Assembly (NCBI RefSeq): GCF_000169155.1
Contig: NZ_AAWL01000008.1
Span: 41,422 to 105,421 of the forward strand
Reading direction: 5' to 3'
Origin: Thermosinus carboxydivorans Nor1
GTDB lineage: Bacteria > Bacillota > Negativicutes > Sporomusales > Thermosinaceae
DNA length: 64,000 nt
A program made the translations under genes and the position numbers. The notes beneath the pieces are model-generated. The model saw only the letters and a program-made list of their open reading frames with translations. It was not told the DNA's origin and made no database searches. Shown here in pieces: positions 53,843-62,928 of the stretch; positions within the stretch are counted from its first letter, which is position 1, and every line of letters starts with the position of its first letter.

Positions 53843-54168
53843 GCAAGATTAAGATTAAAAAGAACCTTAGCGATCAGGATATGCTGGCCAACTGGCGCGA
53901 ACCGGCCAGCTTCGAAACTGCTATCCATGACGAAAAACCGGCCGCCCAAACGGCTAGAGGAAAAGGCCGTGAGGGCGAGTCGTTTCACAGTTCGTTTTTG
54001 ACCCCACAGCTGCAGGAAAAGGTAGGAAGGGCTCTGCTGGACTTGAAACTGGCGTTGTATAAGGAAGGTATCGTTGATTACGAGATTAAAGTGGTCCGTC
54101 AGGGACACCAGGTCATTCTTATGGCAGTACCCAAGGATGCTAAACTATCGCCCAAAAGCCGGTCATAA
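53839..54168 (+). CDS. Small protein coupled to the phosphoesterase
   Basis: A 109-residue, lysine-rich, soluble protein; its ATG overlaps the phosphoesterase stop by four bases. It begins MSKIKIKKNLSDQDMLANWREP and has a central STFL-x-PQLQEKVGRALLDLKLALYKEG helix and a short beta end. I do not recognise the family. Coupling to the upstream gene suggests a shared role. Confidence 0.65.
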   Translation: MSKIKIKKNLSDQDMLANWREPASFETAIHDEKPAAQTARGKGREGESFHSSFLTPQLQEKVGRALLDLKLALYKEGIVDYEIKVVRQGHQVILMAVPKDAKLSPKSRS

Positions 54169-54197
54169 ATCGGCGGACAAGAACAATGCTCAACTGT

Positions 54198-54232
54198 TAA
54201 TAAGCACCGTCTTCGGCTGGTGCTTATTTTCT
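54198..54232 (+). terminator. Terminator
   Basis: AATAAGCACC and GGTGCTTATT around a ten-base loop, then TTCTTG. Confidence 0.8.
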
Positions 54233-54261
54233 TGTTTATTTAAAAAGGAGATGCGGCGCCT

Positions 54262-56055
54262 ATGTGGAAAGTATTAGGATACACCTTAAAATACACCAAG
54301 CAGGATTTTGACGGAGAAAGGATCGATGGCATGGGCAAGTGGCATCGCGATTTTTGCCGCGATATCTGGCAGTTAACCAAAGAATACTGGTGGTCGGAGG
54401 AAAAGTGGCAAGCGAGGGGACTGCTTGCCGTTAACCTTACCCTGACCTTAGGCCATGTGTATATTCTGGTGCTTATTAATGAATGGTACAACACCTTCTA
54501 TAATGCGCTGCAAAATTATGACAAGGATGCGTTTTGGAAAGCGTTGGGCGAATTCTGCATCCTGGCGGCGATCTACATTATCATTGCGGTCTATGAACTT
54601 TACCTTCAGCAGATGCTGGAAATCCGCTGGCGCCGCTGGCTGACCTACCGTTATCTGGACAACTGGCTCCATAAACGCACTTACTATATTATGCAACTGT
54701 TAGACCCGGGTACCGACAACCCGGACCAGCGTATCAGCGAAGACTTGCGCCTTTTCACCGCCTATACCCTGCGCCTATCATTAGGCCTGCTCAAAGCGGT
54801 TGTTACCCTCGTATCCTTTGTTGCCATTTTGTGGCGGTTATCAGGCCCGCTACATATCCCCCTCGGATCTTGGCAGCTCACAATCCCCGGCTACCTGGTG
54901 TGGGCGGCCTTGGCTTATGCCATTGTTGGTACCTGGCTTACGGTAAAGATTGGCCGGCCGCTGGTCAATTTAAATTTTGACCAGCAGCGGTTTGAGGCGG
55001 ACTTCCGTTTTAGTCTGGTGCGGCTGCGCGAACATGGCGAGAGTATTGCCTTTTATGGCGGTGAGCGGCAGGAACAGGCTAATTTTGTCCAGCGGTTCCG
55101 CCGCGTTTTTGAGAATTTCTGGCAGCTCATGCAGCGCCAGAAACAGTTAACATGGTTTACGTCCGGCTATTTTCAACTGGCCATTATCTTCCCCATCCTG
55201 GTTGCCTCGCCACGTTACTTTGCCGGGCAAATCCAGCTTGGCGGCCTGATGCAAATTTCGTCGGCCTTTGGCCGCGTCCAAGATTCTTTGTCCTGGATTA
55301 TTGATCGTTTTTCGCAATTGGCCGAATGGCAGGCGGTTGTCAACCGTCTGGTTGGATTTATTAACAATATGGAGCGCATACGCCATATTTGTCAGAACGA
55401 AACGGGCGTGCGGATTCGGCCGAGTGAGAAAGCGGCTTTCACCGTCGACGGCCTGAATGTATGTCTTCCTGATGGGCGTCAACTTATTCAGCCGCTCACC
55501 TTGGAACTTCGGCGGGGTGATTCGCTGCTTGTTGTCGGGCCTTCCGGCTGCGGGAAAAGCACCCTGCTGCGCACCTTTGCCGGCTTATGGCCTTTTGGCC
55601 AGGGTGAGATCTACATTCCTCAGGGACACAGTGTATTATTCGTGCCGCAAAAAAGCTATCTTCCTATCGGTACCCTGCGGGAGGCGCTACTGTACCCCAA
55701 GAGTCCGGGTTCGGTCAGCGATGCGGCCATCCGGGAAGCGATGGACCTCTGCCAGTTGCAAGGCTTTAAAGACCAGCTTGACCGGGTCGAAGACTGGTCA
55801 CACATTCTATCCCTGGGCGAGCAGCAGCGTATAGCCTTTGTCCGTGTGTTGCTCCAAAAACCGGACTGGCTGTTTTTGGATGAAGCTACGTCGGCGCTGG
55901 ATGAACCTACCGAGCGGGCGCTGTATAAACTACTCCGCGAACGGCTGCCCCAGACGACAATAGTCAGTGTCGGCCACCGCAACACTTTGAGCGGCCATCA
56001 CCGGAAAAAACTTGCCATTGATGGTTCGGGCAACTGGAGCATGCTTAATCTTTAA
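54262..56055 (+). CDS. SbmA/BacA-like ABC transporter with fused ATPase
   Basis: A 597-residue half-transporter: ABC_membrane_2 domain with about six helices (to about 370) then an ATPase with Walker A GPSGCGKSTLLR, signature LSLGEQQR and Walker B WLFLDEATSALD. This is the ABC-D/YddA/Rv1819c group, whose members import B12 or antimicrobial peptides. NEWYNTFYNALQ near residue 75 is the family's N-terminal mark. AAAAAGGAGAT precedes the ATG. With a B12 unit elsewhere in the window, corrinoid transport is one possibility. Confidence 0.9.
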   Translation: MWKVLGYTLKYTKQDFDGERIDGMGKWHRDFCRDIWQLTKEYWWSEEKWQARGLLAVNLTLTLGHVYILVLINEWYNTFYNALQNYDKDAFWKALGEFCILAAIYIIIAVYELYLQQMLEIRWRRWLTYRYLDNWLHKRTYYIMQLLDPGTDNPDQRISEDLRLFTAYTLRLSLGLLKAVVTLVSFVAILWRLSGPLHIPLGSWQLTIPGYLVWAALAYAIVGTWLTVKIGRPLVNLNFDQQRFEADFRFSLVRLREHGESIAFYGGERQEQANFVQRFRRVFENFWQLMQRQKQLTWFTSGYFQLAIIFPILVASPRYFAGQIQLGGLMQISSAFGRVQDSLSWIIDRFSQLAEWQAVVNRLVGFINNMERIRHICQNETGVRIRPSEKAAFTVDGLNVCLPDGRQLIQPLTLELRRGDSLLVVGPSGCGKSTLLRTFAGLWPFGQGEIYIPQGHSVLFVPQKSYLPIGTLREALLYPKSPGSVSDAAIREAMDLCQLQGFKDQLDRVEDWSHILSLGEQQRIAFVRVLLQKPDWLFLDEATSALDEPTERALYKLLRERLPQTTIVSVGHRNTLSGHHRKKLAIDGSGNWSMLNL

Positions 56056-56122
56056 CAACAAAAACCTAACCGCTTTGCCGCGGTGCATAGGTGTAGCAGG
56101 AATTTATTAACGAAACAAGAAT

Positions 56123-56192
56123 GAGACCTCATGGATCTCCCACAGTGGTAGCAAACGAAAGTCCCTGTGGCAGATAAGTGAGGTCTTTTTTG
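56123..56192 (+). terminator. Long-stem terminator
   Basis: GACCTCA/TGAGGTC, ATCT/AGAT and CCACAG/CTGTGG stack into one long interrupted stem with a 19-base loop, then TTTTTTG. It separates the ABC gene from the sigma-54 regulator. Its length is unusual for a plain terminator. Confidence 0.65.
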
Positions 56193-56228
56193 TTATATGT
56201 TTAGTTAAAAACGGGCGGTGACATTTTT

Positions 56229-57797
56229 ATGCGCGAAACCGAAATTATGCGCATCGGGATTAAGACCATTGACCGAGTGAATATGACCTTTGATATTTTA
56301 AAAGTTTTTGCAAAATACGAAGTAAATATCATCTGGATGGAAGTTTATACCCACATCATCTATATCAAGTTCGACCGCGTAGACGCCGCCACCTGGGGAA
56401 AGATGCACGCCGAGATATTAGCGGTGAGTGGTGTGCAAGAACTTACCGAAATTGATTTAATTGCTTTTGAGGAACGGGAACAGTTGATTGAAACAATCCT
56501 TGACGCGAGTAGTGACGGGTTCATCGTTATTGACAAAGACGGGACAATTAAGCTGACAAATTCGCGGGCGATCCAGATTTTGCGGCAAGCCGGAAATTTA
56601 GAAGGCAAGTCGATATATACCATCTTGCCCGCTCCTGACATAATAAAGAAAGCCTTAAGCAAAGGAATAGAAATTAGCAACCATACCCTGTTTTATGAAC
56701 ATGGCGGCGGCACTTGCCATTGTCTTGTCAGCAGCCGGACATTGAAAAATGAAGCGGGCGTTATTCAGGGGCTGATTTTAACTTTGCGCGATATGCACGA
56801 TGTGCGCGAAATGGTGTATTCGATTACTCAGGCCCGACAGATAACTTTTAATGATATTGTGACCAAAAGCCCGTCAATGCTGTCAGTAGTGGCATTAGCC
56901 CGCAATATTGCCAAAAACAACTCTACCGTCTTAATCCGCGGTGAGAGCGGTACCGGCAAAGAATTGTTTGCGCGGGCCATCCACGCTGCCGGGAAGCGGC
57001 ACAACAAACCCTTTATTCCCCTTAACTGCGCGGCAATTCCCGATACGCTGATTGAGAGCGAACTATTCGGCTACGAGGATGGCACCTTCACTGGCGGCAA
57101 AAAGGGCGGCAAACAAGGCCTCTTTGAATTGGCACACGGCGGTACCCTCTTTCTCGATGAGGTAGCCGAGCTGTCAGCGTACGTCCAGGCAAAGTTGCTG
57201 CGTGTATTGCAGGAAGGAATGGTCCGGCGGGTCGGCGGCCACAAAGAGATCGCCGTTGACGTGCGCATCATTGCGGCTACGAACCGCAACCTTGAGGCCA
57301 TGCTAAAAAATGGCCAGTTCCGGGAAGATTTATTTTATCGTTTGAATGTTATCCCGCTTTATATACCGCCACTCAGGGAACATATTGAAGACATTCCGCT
57401 GCTGATCGACCATTTTATTAAAGTTTTGGGCGGTAAATTGGGCAAACCTGATATCGTTGTTTCTCCCCGCGCGGTTGAGAAAATGTTGCGTTATCCCTGG
57501 CCGGGAAATGTGAGGGAATTGTCCAATGTGGTTGAACGGGCCATTTATCTTTGCGACGGCCGGGTAATTACCGAAGACCATATCGTTTTTGCACAGGCAG
57601 CGGTCGATCAGCCGGCAGCTGCGGTGAATGATGCCATTCCCTTGCTGCGCGAGGCGGTGGAAGCAACAGAGAGAAAGCTTATTGCTGAGGCTATCCGCCG
57701 CTATGGCAGTCTCCGTCAAGCCGCCAAAGCGCTGGGCGTGACCCACACTTTGCTAATAAACAGAATGAAAAAGTTAAATATCCACAAAATGGTTTAA
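56229..57797 (+). CDS. Sigma-54-dependent activator, TyrR/PrdR-like
   Basis: A 522-residue enhancer-binding protein. An ACT-like N-terminus (1-75), a PAS domain (about 83-195), the AAA+ domain with Walker A GESGTGKE (238-245), Walker B GGTLFLDEV (304-312) and the sigma-54 contact loop GTFTGG (285-290, a variant of GAFTGA), and a C-terminal Fis-type helix (SLRQAAKALGVTHTLLINRMKKL). The ACT-like part suggests amino-acid sensing. It probably controls the -24/-12 promoter directly downstream. Confidence 0.92.
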   Translation: MRETEIMRIGIKTIDRVNMTFDILKVFAKYEVNIIWMEVYTHIIYIKFDRVDAATWGKMHAEILAVSGVQELTEIDLIAFEEREQLIETILDASSDGFIVIDKDGTIKLTNSRAIQILRQAGNLEGKSIYTILPAPDIIKKALSKGIEISNHTLFYEHGGGTCHCLVSSRTLKNEAGVIQGLILTLRDMHDVREMVYSITQARQITFNDIVTKSPSMLSVVALARNIAKNNSTVLIRGESGTGKELFARAIHAAGKRHNKPFIPLNCAAIPDTLIESELFGYEDGTFTGGKKGGKQGLFELAHGGTLFLDEVAELSAYVQAKLLRVLQEGMVRRVGGHKEIAVDVRIIAATNRNLEAMLKNGQFREDLFYRLNVIPLYIPPLREHIEDIPLLIDHFIKVLGGKLGKPDIVVSPRAVEKMLRYPWPGNVRELSNVVERAIYLCDGRVITEDHIVFAQAAVDQPAAAVNDAIPLLREAVEATERKLIAEAIRRYGSLRQAAKALGVTHTLLINRMKKLNIHKMV

Positions 57798-57800
57798 CCG

Positions 57801-57834
57801 TAAACCGCTGGTTTAAATATAAACCAGCGGTTTA
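57801..57834. promoter_or_regulatory. Double-dyad upstream activator site
   Basis: A perfect 14-base inverted repeat with a six-base centre. Each arm is itself a dyad, AAACC-N3-GGTTT, with centres at 57808 and 57827 (19 bases, nearly two helix turns). A further GGTTT...AAACC pair precedes it at 57791-57806. It lies about 110 bases before the sigma-54 start point, the usual enhancer distance. It may also terminate the regulator gene. Confidence 0.6.
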
Positions 57835-57899
57835 GTGCTTTTTGGCACGATTTTATTCCAGAATGCCACTAACCGGCCAAATTGCGGGGCTTTCGGCGT

Positions 57900-57915
57900 T
57901 GGTATGAAACTTGCA
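57900..57915 (+). promoter_or_regulatory. Sigma-54 (-24/-12) promoter
   Basis: TGGTATG-AAAC-TTGCA: GG at 57901-57902 and GC at 57913-57914 are ten bases apart, as sigma-54 requires. The start point would be near 57926, before the lyase gene. Confidence 0.7.
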
Positions 57916-57948
57916 TTAGTTACTAACAGCGATTGGAGGTGTTGATTA

Positions 57949-59127
57949 TTGAACAGTAAACATATTAGTACCCTGGCGGTTCACGCCGGTACGGCGAGCC
58001 CCGCTTCAGCTACGGAGCCCAAAGTTTTGCCAATTGTTGCGTCATCCGTGTGGTCGTTTGACAGTTTGGCCCAGCTAGATGATGTGTACGAAAACAAAGT
58101 CCCCGGTTTTGTCTACTCACGGATAAGCAATCCGACTGTGGAACTATTAGAACAGGCCGTCGGGATGCTCGAAGGCGGCGCGGCCGCAGCCTATGCGTCA
58201 GGGATGGCGGCAATCGCCACCGCCATTTTCGCCGAAGTTCGGCAAGGGGATCACATTGTGGCTCACCACGTTTTATACGGCGGCACTTATGCGTTATTGA
58301 AAAATGAAATGGCCAAGCTGGGGGTGGAGGTAACCTTCGTGGATTGCAATGATCTGAGTGCGGTGGCGCAAGCGATCCGGCCAAATACGAAAATTCTGTA
58401 TTTGGAAACCATTTGCAACCCATTGATGGAAGTCTTGGACATTCCGGCGATTGTTCAACTGGCTCGCACGGTCAAGGCCAAAGTTTATGTTGATAATACC
58501 TTCGCATCACCTTATCACTGCCAACCCCTCGCCCATGGCGCCGACGTGGTACTGCACAGCGCGACCAAATACCTCAACGGCCATAGTGATGCGATGGCCG
58601 GCGTTATCGTCGCCGACAGCGATTTTATCGCCAAGGCAAAAAATGTGGGAACAACTTACGGGGCGACGTTAAGTCCGTTTGATGCCTGGCTGACGCTACG
58701 CGGTTTAAAAACCCTGGCGCTGCGGATGCACAGGCACGCCGAGAATGCTTTGGCCTTGGCCAAATACTTGCAAGTCCATCCCAAAGTTACCGGTGTCAAC
58801 TATCCGGGATTAGAAAGCACGAAAACGCACGGGTGCGCGAAAAAACTCTTACAAAACGGCTTTGGCGGCATGCTGAGCTTTACCGTGCAGGGGGGCTTGG
58901 CAGGAGCACGCACGGTTATCGACAGTCTCGAAATGGTTAAACTCGTCCCAAGCCTTGCCGGCCCGGCAACAACGACCTCTCATCCAGCGAAAACGTCACA
59001 CCGCGCCATGCCGGCAGCGGAGCGGGAAGCTTGCGGGGTTAGCGATGGCTTGATTAGGGTTTCTGTTGGGCTTGAGGAGGCGGCTGACATCATTGCCGAC
59101 TTTGATCAGGCATTAGCTAAATTATAG
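57949..59127 (+). CDS. Cys/Met-metabolism PLP lyase (methionine gamma-lyase-like)
   Basis: A 392-residue PLP enzyme of the trans-sulfuration family. The PLP lysine is in HSATKYLNGH (Lys207), with YSRISNPTVELLE and ASGMAAIATAI. At LYGGTYALL a glycine stands where true methionine gamma-lyases have an active-site cysteine, so O-acetylhomoserine sulfhydrylase or cystathionine lyase remain possible. A catabolic role is favoured by the sigma-54 control and peptidase neighbours. TTG start, GGAGGTG seven bases before. Confidence 0.82.
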   Translation: MNSKHISTLAVHAGTASPASATEPKVLPIVASSVWSFDSLAQLDDVYENKVPGFVYSRISNPTVELLEQAVGMLEGGAAAAYASGMAAIATAIFAEVRQGDHIVAHHVLYGGTYALLKNEMAKLGVEVTFVDCNDLSAVAQAIRPNTKILYLETICNPLMEVLDIPAIVQLARTVKAKVYVDNTFASPYHCQPLAHGADVVLHSATKYLNGHSDAMAGVIVADSDFIAKAKNVGTTYGATLSPFDAWLTLRGLKTLALRMHRHAENALALAKYLQVHPKVTGVNYPGLESTKTHGCAKKLLQNGFGGMLSFTVQGGLAGARTVIDSLEMVKLVPSLAGPATTTSHPAKTSHRAMPAAEREACGVSDGLIRVSVGLEEAADIIADFDQALAKL

Positions 59128-59143
59128 CGGGAAGGAAGAAATT

Positions 59144-60343
59144 ATGGACATTGCTAGACTGACAGAAGTGACAGCCCAGAATTTAGAATACGCAGTAAAG
59201 CTTGCCCAAAAAATGGTGCAGACACCTAGTTTGTCCGGTCAGGAAAAGGAGCTGGCCGAACTGACCCGGCAAACGATGGAGCAGCTGCGTTTTGACGAGG
59301 TTTATATTGATGAAGTAGGCAATGTCATTGGGCGGATCAAAGGACGCGGCGGCGGTCGGTCAGTAATGTTTAACTGTCATCTGGATACTGTTGCCGCGGG
59401 TGATCCTGCCGCTTGGAAATACCCGCCTTTTGCCGGCGTAATCGCAGATGGGGCGTTATGGGGGTTGGGCGCTAGCGATACGAAAGCGGCGTTTGCCTGC
59501 CAAATTGTCGCTGCCGCGGCGCTTAAAGAGGCGGGAATGCTGCCCACCGGCGATATATGGGTGGTCGGTGTTGTCCACGAAGAAACTTCCGGGTTTGGCA
59601 GCCGCTATCTTGCCAAAAAATTAGCGCCCGATGTGGTCATTCTTGGAGAAGCGTCGGATAACCAAATAAAAATTGGTCATCGCGGCCGGATGCAGTTTGA
59701 CATTTACTTTAAAGGTAAATCTACCCATGCCAGCGTACCGGCTCGCGGCGTTAACCCCCATTTTGCCGCTGCCCGGTTACTGTTGCAGATCGAAAGGCTG
59801 AAAATGCAAGCTGACCCGTTTTTTGGCGAATCTTCGGTGGCCCCGACGCTTTATGTTACTGACCAAACAAGCAGCAATGTTACGCCCGGCCAGGTTGTCT
59901 TATCGTTGGATTGGCGAAATATCCCCGGCGAAACGGAAGAGAACATCCGCCGCCGGCTCGAACAAGTTGTCGCTGAGTGCCTCATACCAGGAGTTACCGC
60001 CCGCATCGAATTAAAAATGCGCGATGTTGGATGTTATACCGGCTACAAGGGCGTGGCACCGGCGGGGGAACCAAGTTTTGCCACGCCGCCGGACGACCCG
60101 ATCGTGCTAGCGGTCCAACAGGCATTAGCCGCTGTGTTCAACCGGGAGGTATCCATTGGCGTATGTGGTTTTGCTACCGATGGGGGCCATTTCCGCGCGG
60201 AGGGAAGCAAAGTGATTATTTTCGCGCCGTCGGAAGAACGTTATTGCCATACCACTGAGGACAGTGTTTCCATCGAAAAAATGCGGGAAGCGATTTTGGG
60301 GAATATGGCGTTGGCGCTGTGTTTGGGAGCGGAAAATTGTTAG
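59144..60343 (+). CDS. M20-family metallopeptidase, YgeY-like
   Basis: A 399-residue zinc hydrolase. NCHLDTVAAGDP, LWGLGASDTKAAFACQ, VVHEETSGFGSRY and GEASDNQIKIGHRGR give the metal site and dimer contacts of M20A/ArgE-DapE relatives, near the selenium-metabolism hydrolase YgeY/SsnA group. It follows the lyase by 16 bases behind GGGAAGGAAG. It may release amino acids from acylated or peptide forms. Confidence 0.85.
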   Translation: MDIARLTEVTAQNLEYAVKLAQKMVQTPSLSGQEKELAELTRQTMEQLRFDEVYIDEVGNVIGRIKGRGGGRSVMFNCHLDTVAAGDPAAWKYPPFAGVIADGALWGLGASDTKAAFACQIVAAAALKEAGMLPTGDIWVVGVVHEETSGFGSRYLAKKLAPDVVILGEASDNQIKIGHRGRMQFDIYFKGKSTHASVPARGVNPHFAAARLLLQIERLKMQADPFFGESSVAPTLYVTDQTSSNVTPGQVVLSLDWRNIPGETEENIRRRLEQVVAECLIPGVTARIELKMRDVGCYTGYKGVAPAGEPSFATPPDDPIVLAVQQALAAVFNREVSIGVCGFATDGGHFRAEGSKVIIFAPSEERYCHTTEDSVSIEKMREAILGNMALALCLGAENC

Positions 60344-61584
60344 CCGCCGTGCAACATAAAACCAAAATTTTGGGTGTTTTAAGCATAGCCCAGTTGGCGG
60401 CGATGCTTATATGGTATAACTTCTCGGCGGTGCTTCCCATTTTGAAACAGGAATGGCGGATGAGTAATGATCAAGCCGGCACCTTGCTGGCGGTGTTTCA
60501 GCTGGGCTATGTAATTGCTGTATTGTTTACCGGCTGGCTTACCGACCGCATTGGCGGCAAGCTTACTTTTGTAATTAGTGCGATCGAAACAGGCCTCGCA
60601 AGCTTGGGATTTGTCTTTTTTGCCGACGATTTTACTTCCGGTATGGTGTGGCGGACATTAGCCGGCTTAGGACAGGCCGGACTGTATGTACCCGGTATGC
60701 AGATATTAAGCCGCTGGTACGGTACATCTGAGCGAGGCAGGGCGATCGGCATCTACACCTGTTCGCTGGTTGGCGCTTACGCTGGGGCTTACTATATTGC
60801 CGCCCCCTTGGCCGCGATGTATTCTTGGCGGCAGGCCCTGCTTTGGACTAGTATTTGGGCGTTTCCGGCGGCGCTCTTAGTGTATCTGTGTATCCCCGCT
60901 GAAAAAGGGGAAGGGCTGCCCGCATCTCCGACCCAGCAAGAAGATGCTAGTGGCCCTAAACGGGCGGCGGCGCTGATCATGGGCCGGGCAGCCTGGCTCA
61001 TCATTGCCGGTTATATGGGCCATATGTGGGAACTGTATACCCTTTGGGGCTGGATCGGCGCTTTTATGACGCATGTTTTAACGCTTAAGGGAATAGACGC
61101 AGCAACGGCGATCAGTTACGGCGGAGCCCTTGCGGCGACCTGCATCCTGATGGGCGGCTTTTCCCCCGGTTTGGCCGGCGTTGCCTCCGATAGGTATGGA
61201 CGATGCCTTACGGCGGTGGTGGCTTTGGTTATTAGCGGTCTCTGTGCGTTATTTTTTGGTTGGTTGGTGACTGCGCCTGTCTGGCTGGTAATCCTGGTGG
61301 GGTTAGTATACGGTTTTTTCATCGTCGCGGATTCAGCGATATTTAAAGCGGGACTGACCGAATTAGTGCCGGCCGGCAGTCTCGGCTTGGCCCTAGGCCT
61401 TCAGTCCGTATTCGGTTTTGGCGTCACCATTGTTTCACCAAAACTCTTTGGCATGGTCCTTGACAGTTACGGTTGGGGCTGGGCTTTTGCTATGCTAGGC
61501 ATCGGCCCGGTGATAGGCACGGTCTGCATGTTGGCGTTGCGGCAGTTGCCAGAAGCCAAGGCGATGGCTGGTGGCAAGCGGTAG
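60337..61584 (+). CDS. MFS transporter
   Basis: A 415-residue, twelve-helix carrier. Loop motif GWLTDRIGGKLTFVISA and the C-half GVASDRYGRCLTAV are MFS signatures similar to the cyanate/nitrate-type CynX/NarK-like carriers. TTG at 60337 has GGGAG seven bases before; it overlaps the peptidase stop, so the two are co-translated. Likely uptake of the compound processed by its neighbours. Confidence 0.85.
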   Translation: MLAAVQHKTKILGVLSIAQLAAMLIWYNFSAVLPILKQEWRMSNDQAGTLLAVFQLGYVIAVLFTGWLTDRIGGKLTFVISAIETGLASLGFVFFADDFTSGMVWRTLAGLGQAGLYVPGMQILSRWYGTSERGRAIGIYTCSLVGAYAGAYYIAAPLAAMYSWRQALLWTSIWAFPAALLVYLCIPAEKGEGLPASPTQQEDASGPKRAAALIMGRAAWLIIAGYMGHMWELYTLWGWIGAFMTHVLTLKGIDAATAISYGGALAATCILMGGFSPGLAGVASDRYGRCLTAVVALVISGLCALFFGWLVTAPVWLVILVGLVYGFFIVADSAIFKAGLTELVPAGSLGLALGLQSVFGFGVTIVSPKLFGMVLDSYGWGWAFAMLGIGPVIGTVCMLALRQLPEAKAMAGGKR

Positions 61585-61649
61585 TTTTCCAATGGCGGAC
61601 AGTATGAACTAAATGTCGCTAAAATTTTGCAAACATGGTTTTGGGCTGT

Positions 61650-61685
61650 AGGCATTTAACGATTAACAGGCATTTAACGATTAAT
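61650..61685. repeat. Tandem 18-base direct repeat
   Basis: AGGCATTTAACGATTAAC (61650-61667) is followed at once by AGGCATTTAACGATTAAT (61668-61685), 17 of 18 bases equal. It lies in the 154-base gap before the second M20 gene and may be a pair of regulator sites. Confidence 0.85.
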
Positions 61686-61738
61686 TCTATATTTACCAAT
61701 AAGGGAATAATTTTCCTGAATATGAGGGGAGGGCAACT

Positions 61739-62911
61739 ATGGAGGAAAAAGATTTGAAAAAGCTAGTGGAAAAACATCGGGACGCGGTAGTAGCATTGCG
61801 CCGCCACTTTCACACTTATCCGGAGATAGGCGGCAAAGAGTTCAAAACCCAGGAAAAAATTATGGCTGAACTAGCGGCACTGGGGCTGGAGCCGCGCAAG
61901 GCAGCCGGAACGGGCGTTATCGCCGAACTGCAAGGGGCATTGCCGGGCAAGACGGTAGCCATCCGTGCTGATATTGACGCCCTGCCGATTCAGGACGATT
62001 GCAGGCAGCCTTATCAATCGCAGCATGAAAATGTGTGCCACGCCTGCGGGCATGACGGCCATACGGCCATGCTGCTCGGTCTGGCGAAAGTTTTCACCGA
62101 TCTGAAAGGCGAGTTGGCCGGTAATATCCGGTTTCTCTTCCAGCCCAGCGAAGAGCGGTTCCCTGGCGGCGCTTTGGGATTAATCGAGGCAGGCGCTCTC
62201 GATGGGGTAGATGCCATTATAGGCGCTCACTTGTGGCAGCCGCTGAAAGTTGGTACGATTGGTGTCACTTATGGCCGGATGATGGCTTCGCCCGACGAGT
62301 TTTCGATAACCGTCCAAGGCCGCGGCGGCCATGGCTCAATGCCCCAGCAGACCGTTGACCCCATCTTGGTTGGCGCCCAAATTGTCTTGGCCTTAAATAC
62401 TATTGTCAGCCGCAATGTTGATCCCATGGAAAATGCCGTTGTTTCGCTCGGCGTCTTTAAAGCTGGCGATATTTTCAACGTTATCCCGGACACGGCTGTA
62501 CTTCACGGCACGGTACGGACGTTCGAACAGGAAGTGCGGTTGAAAATTTTTGAGCGGATCGAGCAAATTGTCAAAAACATTTGTGAAGCCGCGGGGGCTA
62601 GTTATAAGCTAGATAAATTCTTTGGCTATCCGCCTGTTTTCAATAATCCGGCGGTTAGTAAAGTTATTGCGGCTGCCGGCTGCGAGGTACTGGGGCCGGA
62701 CGGGGTAGTAGAAATTAAGCCAGTAATGGGTGGGGAAGATTTTTCCTACTACCTGCAGAAAGTGCCGGGAGCATTTGTTTATGTTGGCGCCGGCAATGCC
62801 GAGAAAGGCATTATTTATCCGCATCACCACCCCAAATTTGACATCGATGAGTCGGCACTCGCTTATGGGGTGGAAATCATGGCCCGGGCAGCGCTTAAGC
62901 TGTTGGCATAA
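61739..62911 (+). CDS. M20D amidohydrolase
   Basis: A 390-residue metal-dependent amidase of the hippurate/IAA-amino acid hydrolase type. HACGHDGHTAMLLG holds metal ligands, then FLFQPSEE and GAHLWQPLKVG, and MGGEDFSYYLQKVPGAFVYVGAG near the end. It acts on N-acyl amino acids. GGGGAGGG precedes the ATG. A separate transcript from the upstream MFS is likely because of the 154-base gap. Confidence 0.9.
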   Translation: MEEKDLKKLVEKHRDAVVALRRHFHTYPEIGGKEFKTQEKIMAELAALGLEPRKAAGTGVIAELQGALPGKTVAIRADIDALPIQDDCRQPYQSQHENVCHACGHDGHTAMLLGLAKVFTDLKGELAGNIRFLFQPSEERFPGGALGLIEAGALDGVDAIIGAHLWQPLKVGTIGVTYGRMMASPDEFSITVQGRGGHGSMPQQTVDPILVGAQIVLALNTIVSRNVDPMENAVVSLGVFKAGDIFNVIPDTAVLHGTVRTFEQEVRLKIFERIEQIVKNICEAAGASYKLDKFFGYPPVFNNPAVSKVIAAAGCEVLGPDGVVEIKPVMGGEDFSYYLQKVPGAFVYVGAGNAEKGIIYPHHHPKFDIDESALAYGVEIMARAALKLLA

Positions 62912-62928
62912 TAAAAGGAGGTGCAAAT

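Noticed and set aside
57843..57858. TGGCACG as a sigma-54 promoter
   Set aside because: It matches the -24 box but has no GC at the required -12 spacing; the site at 57900-57915 fits both boxes.
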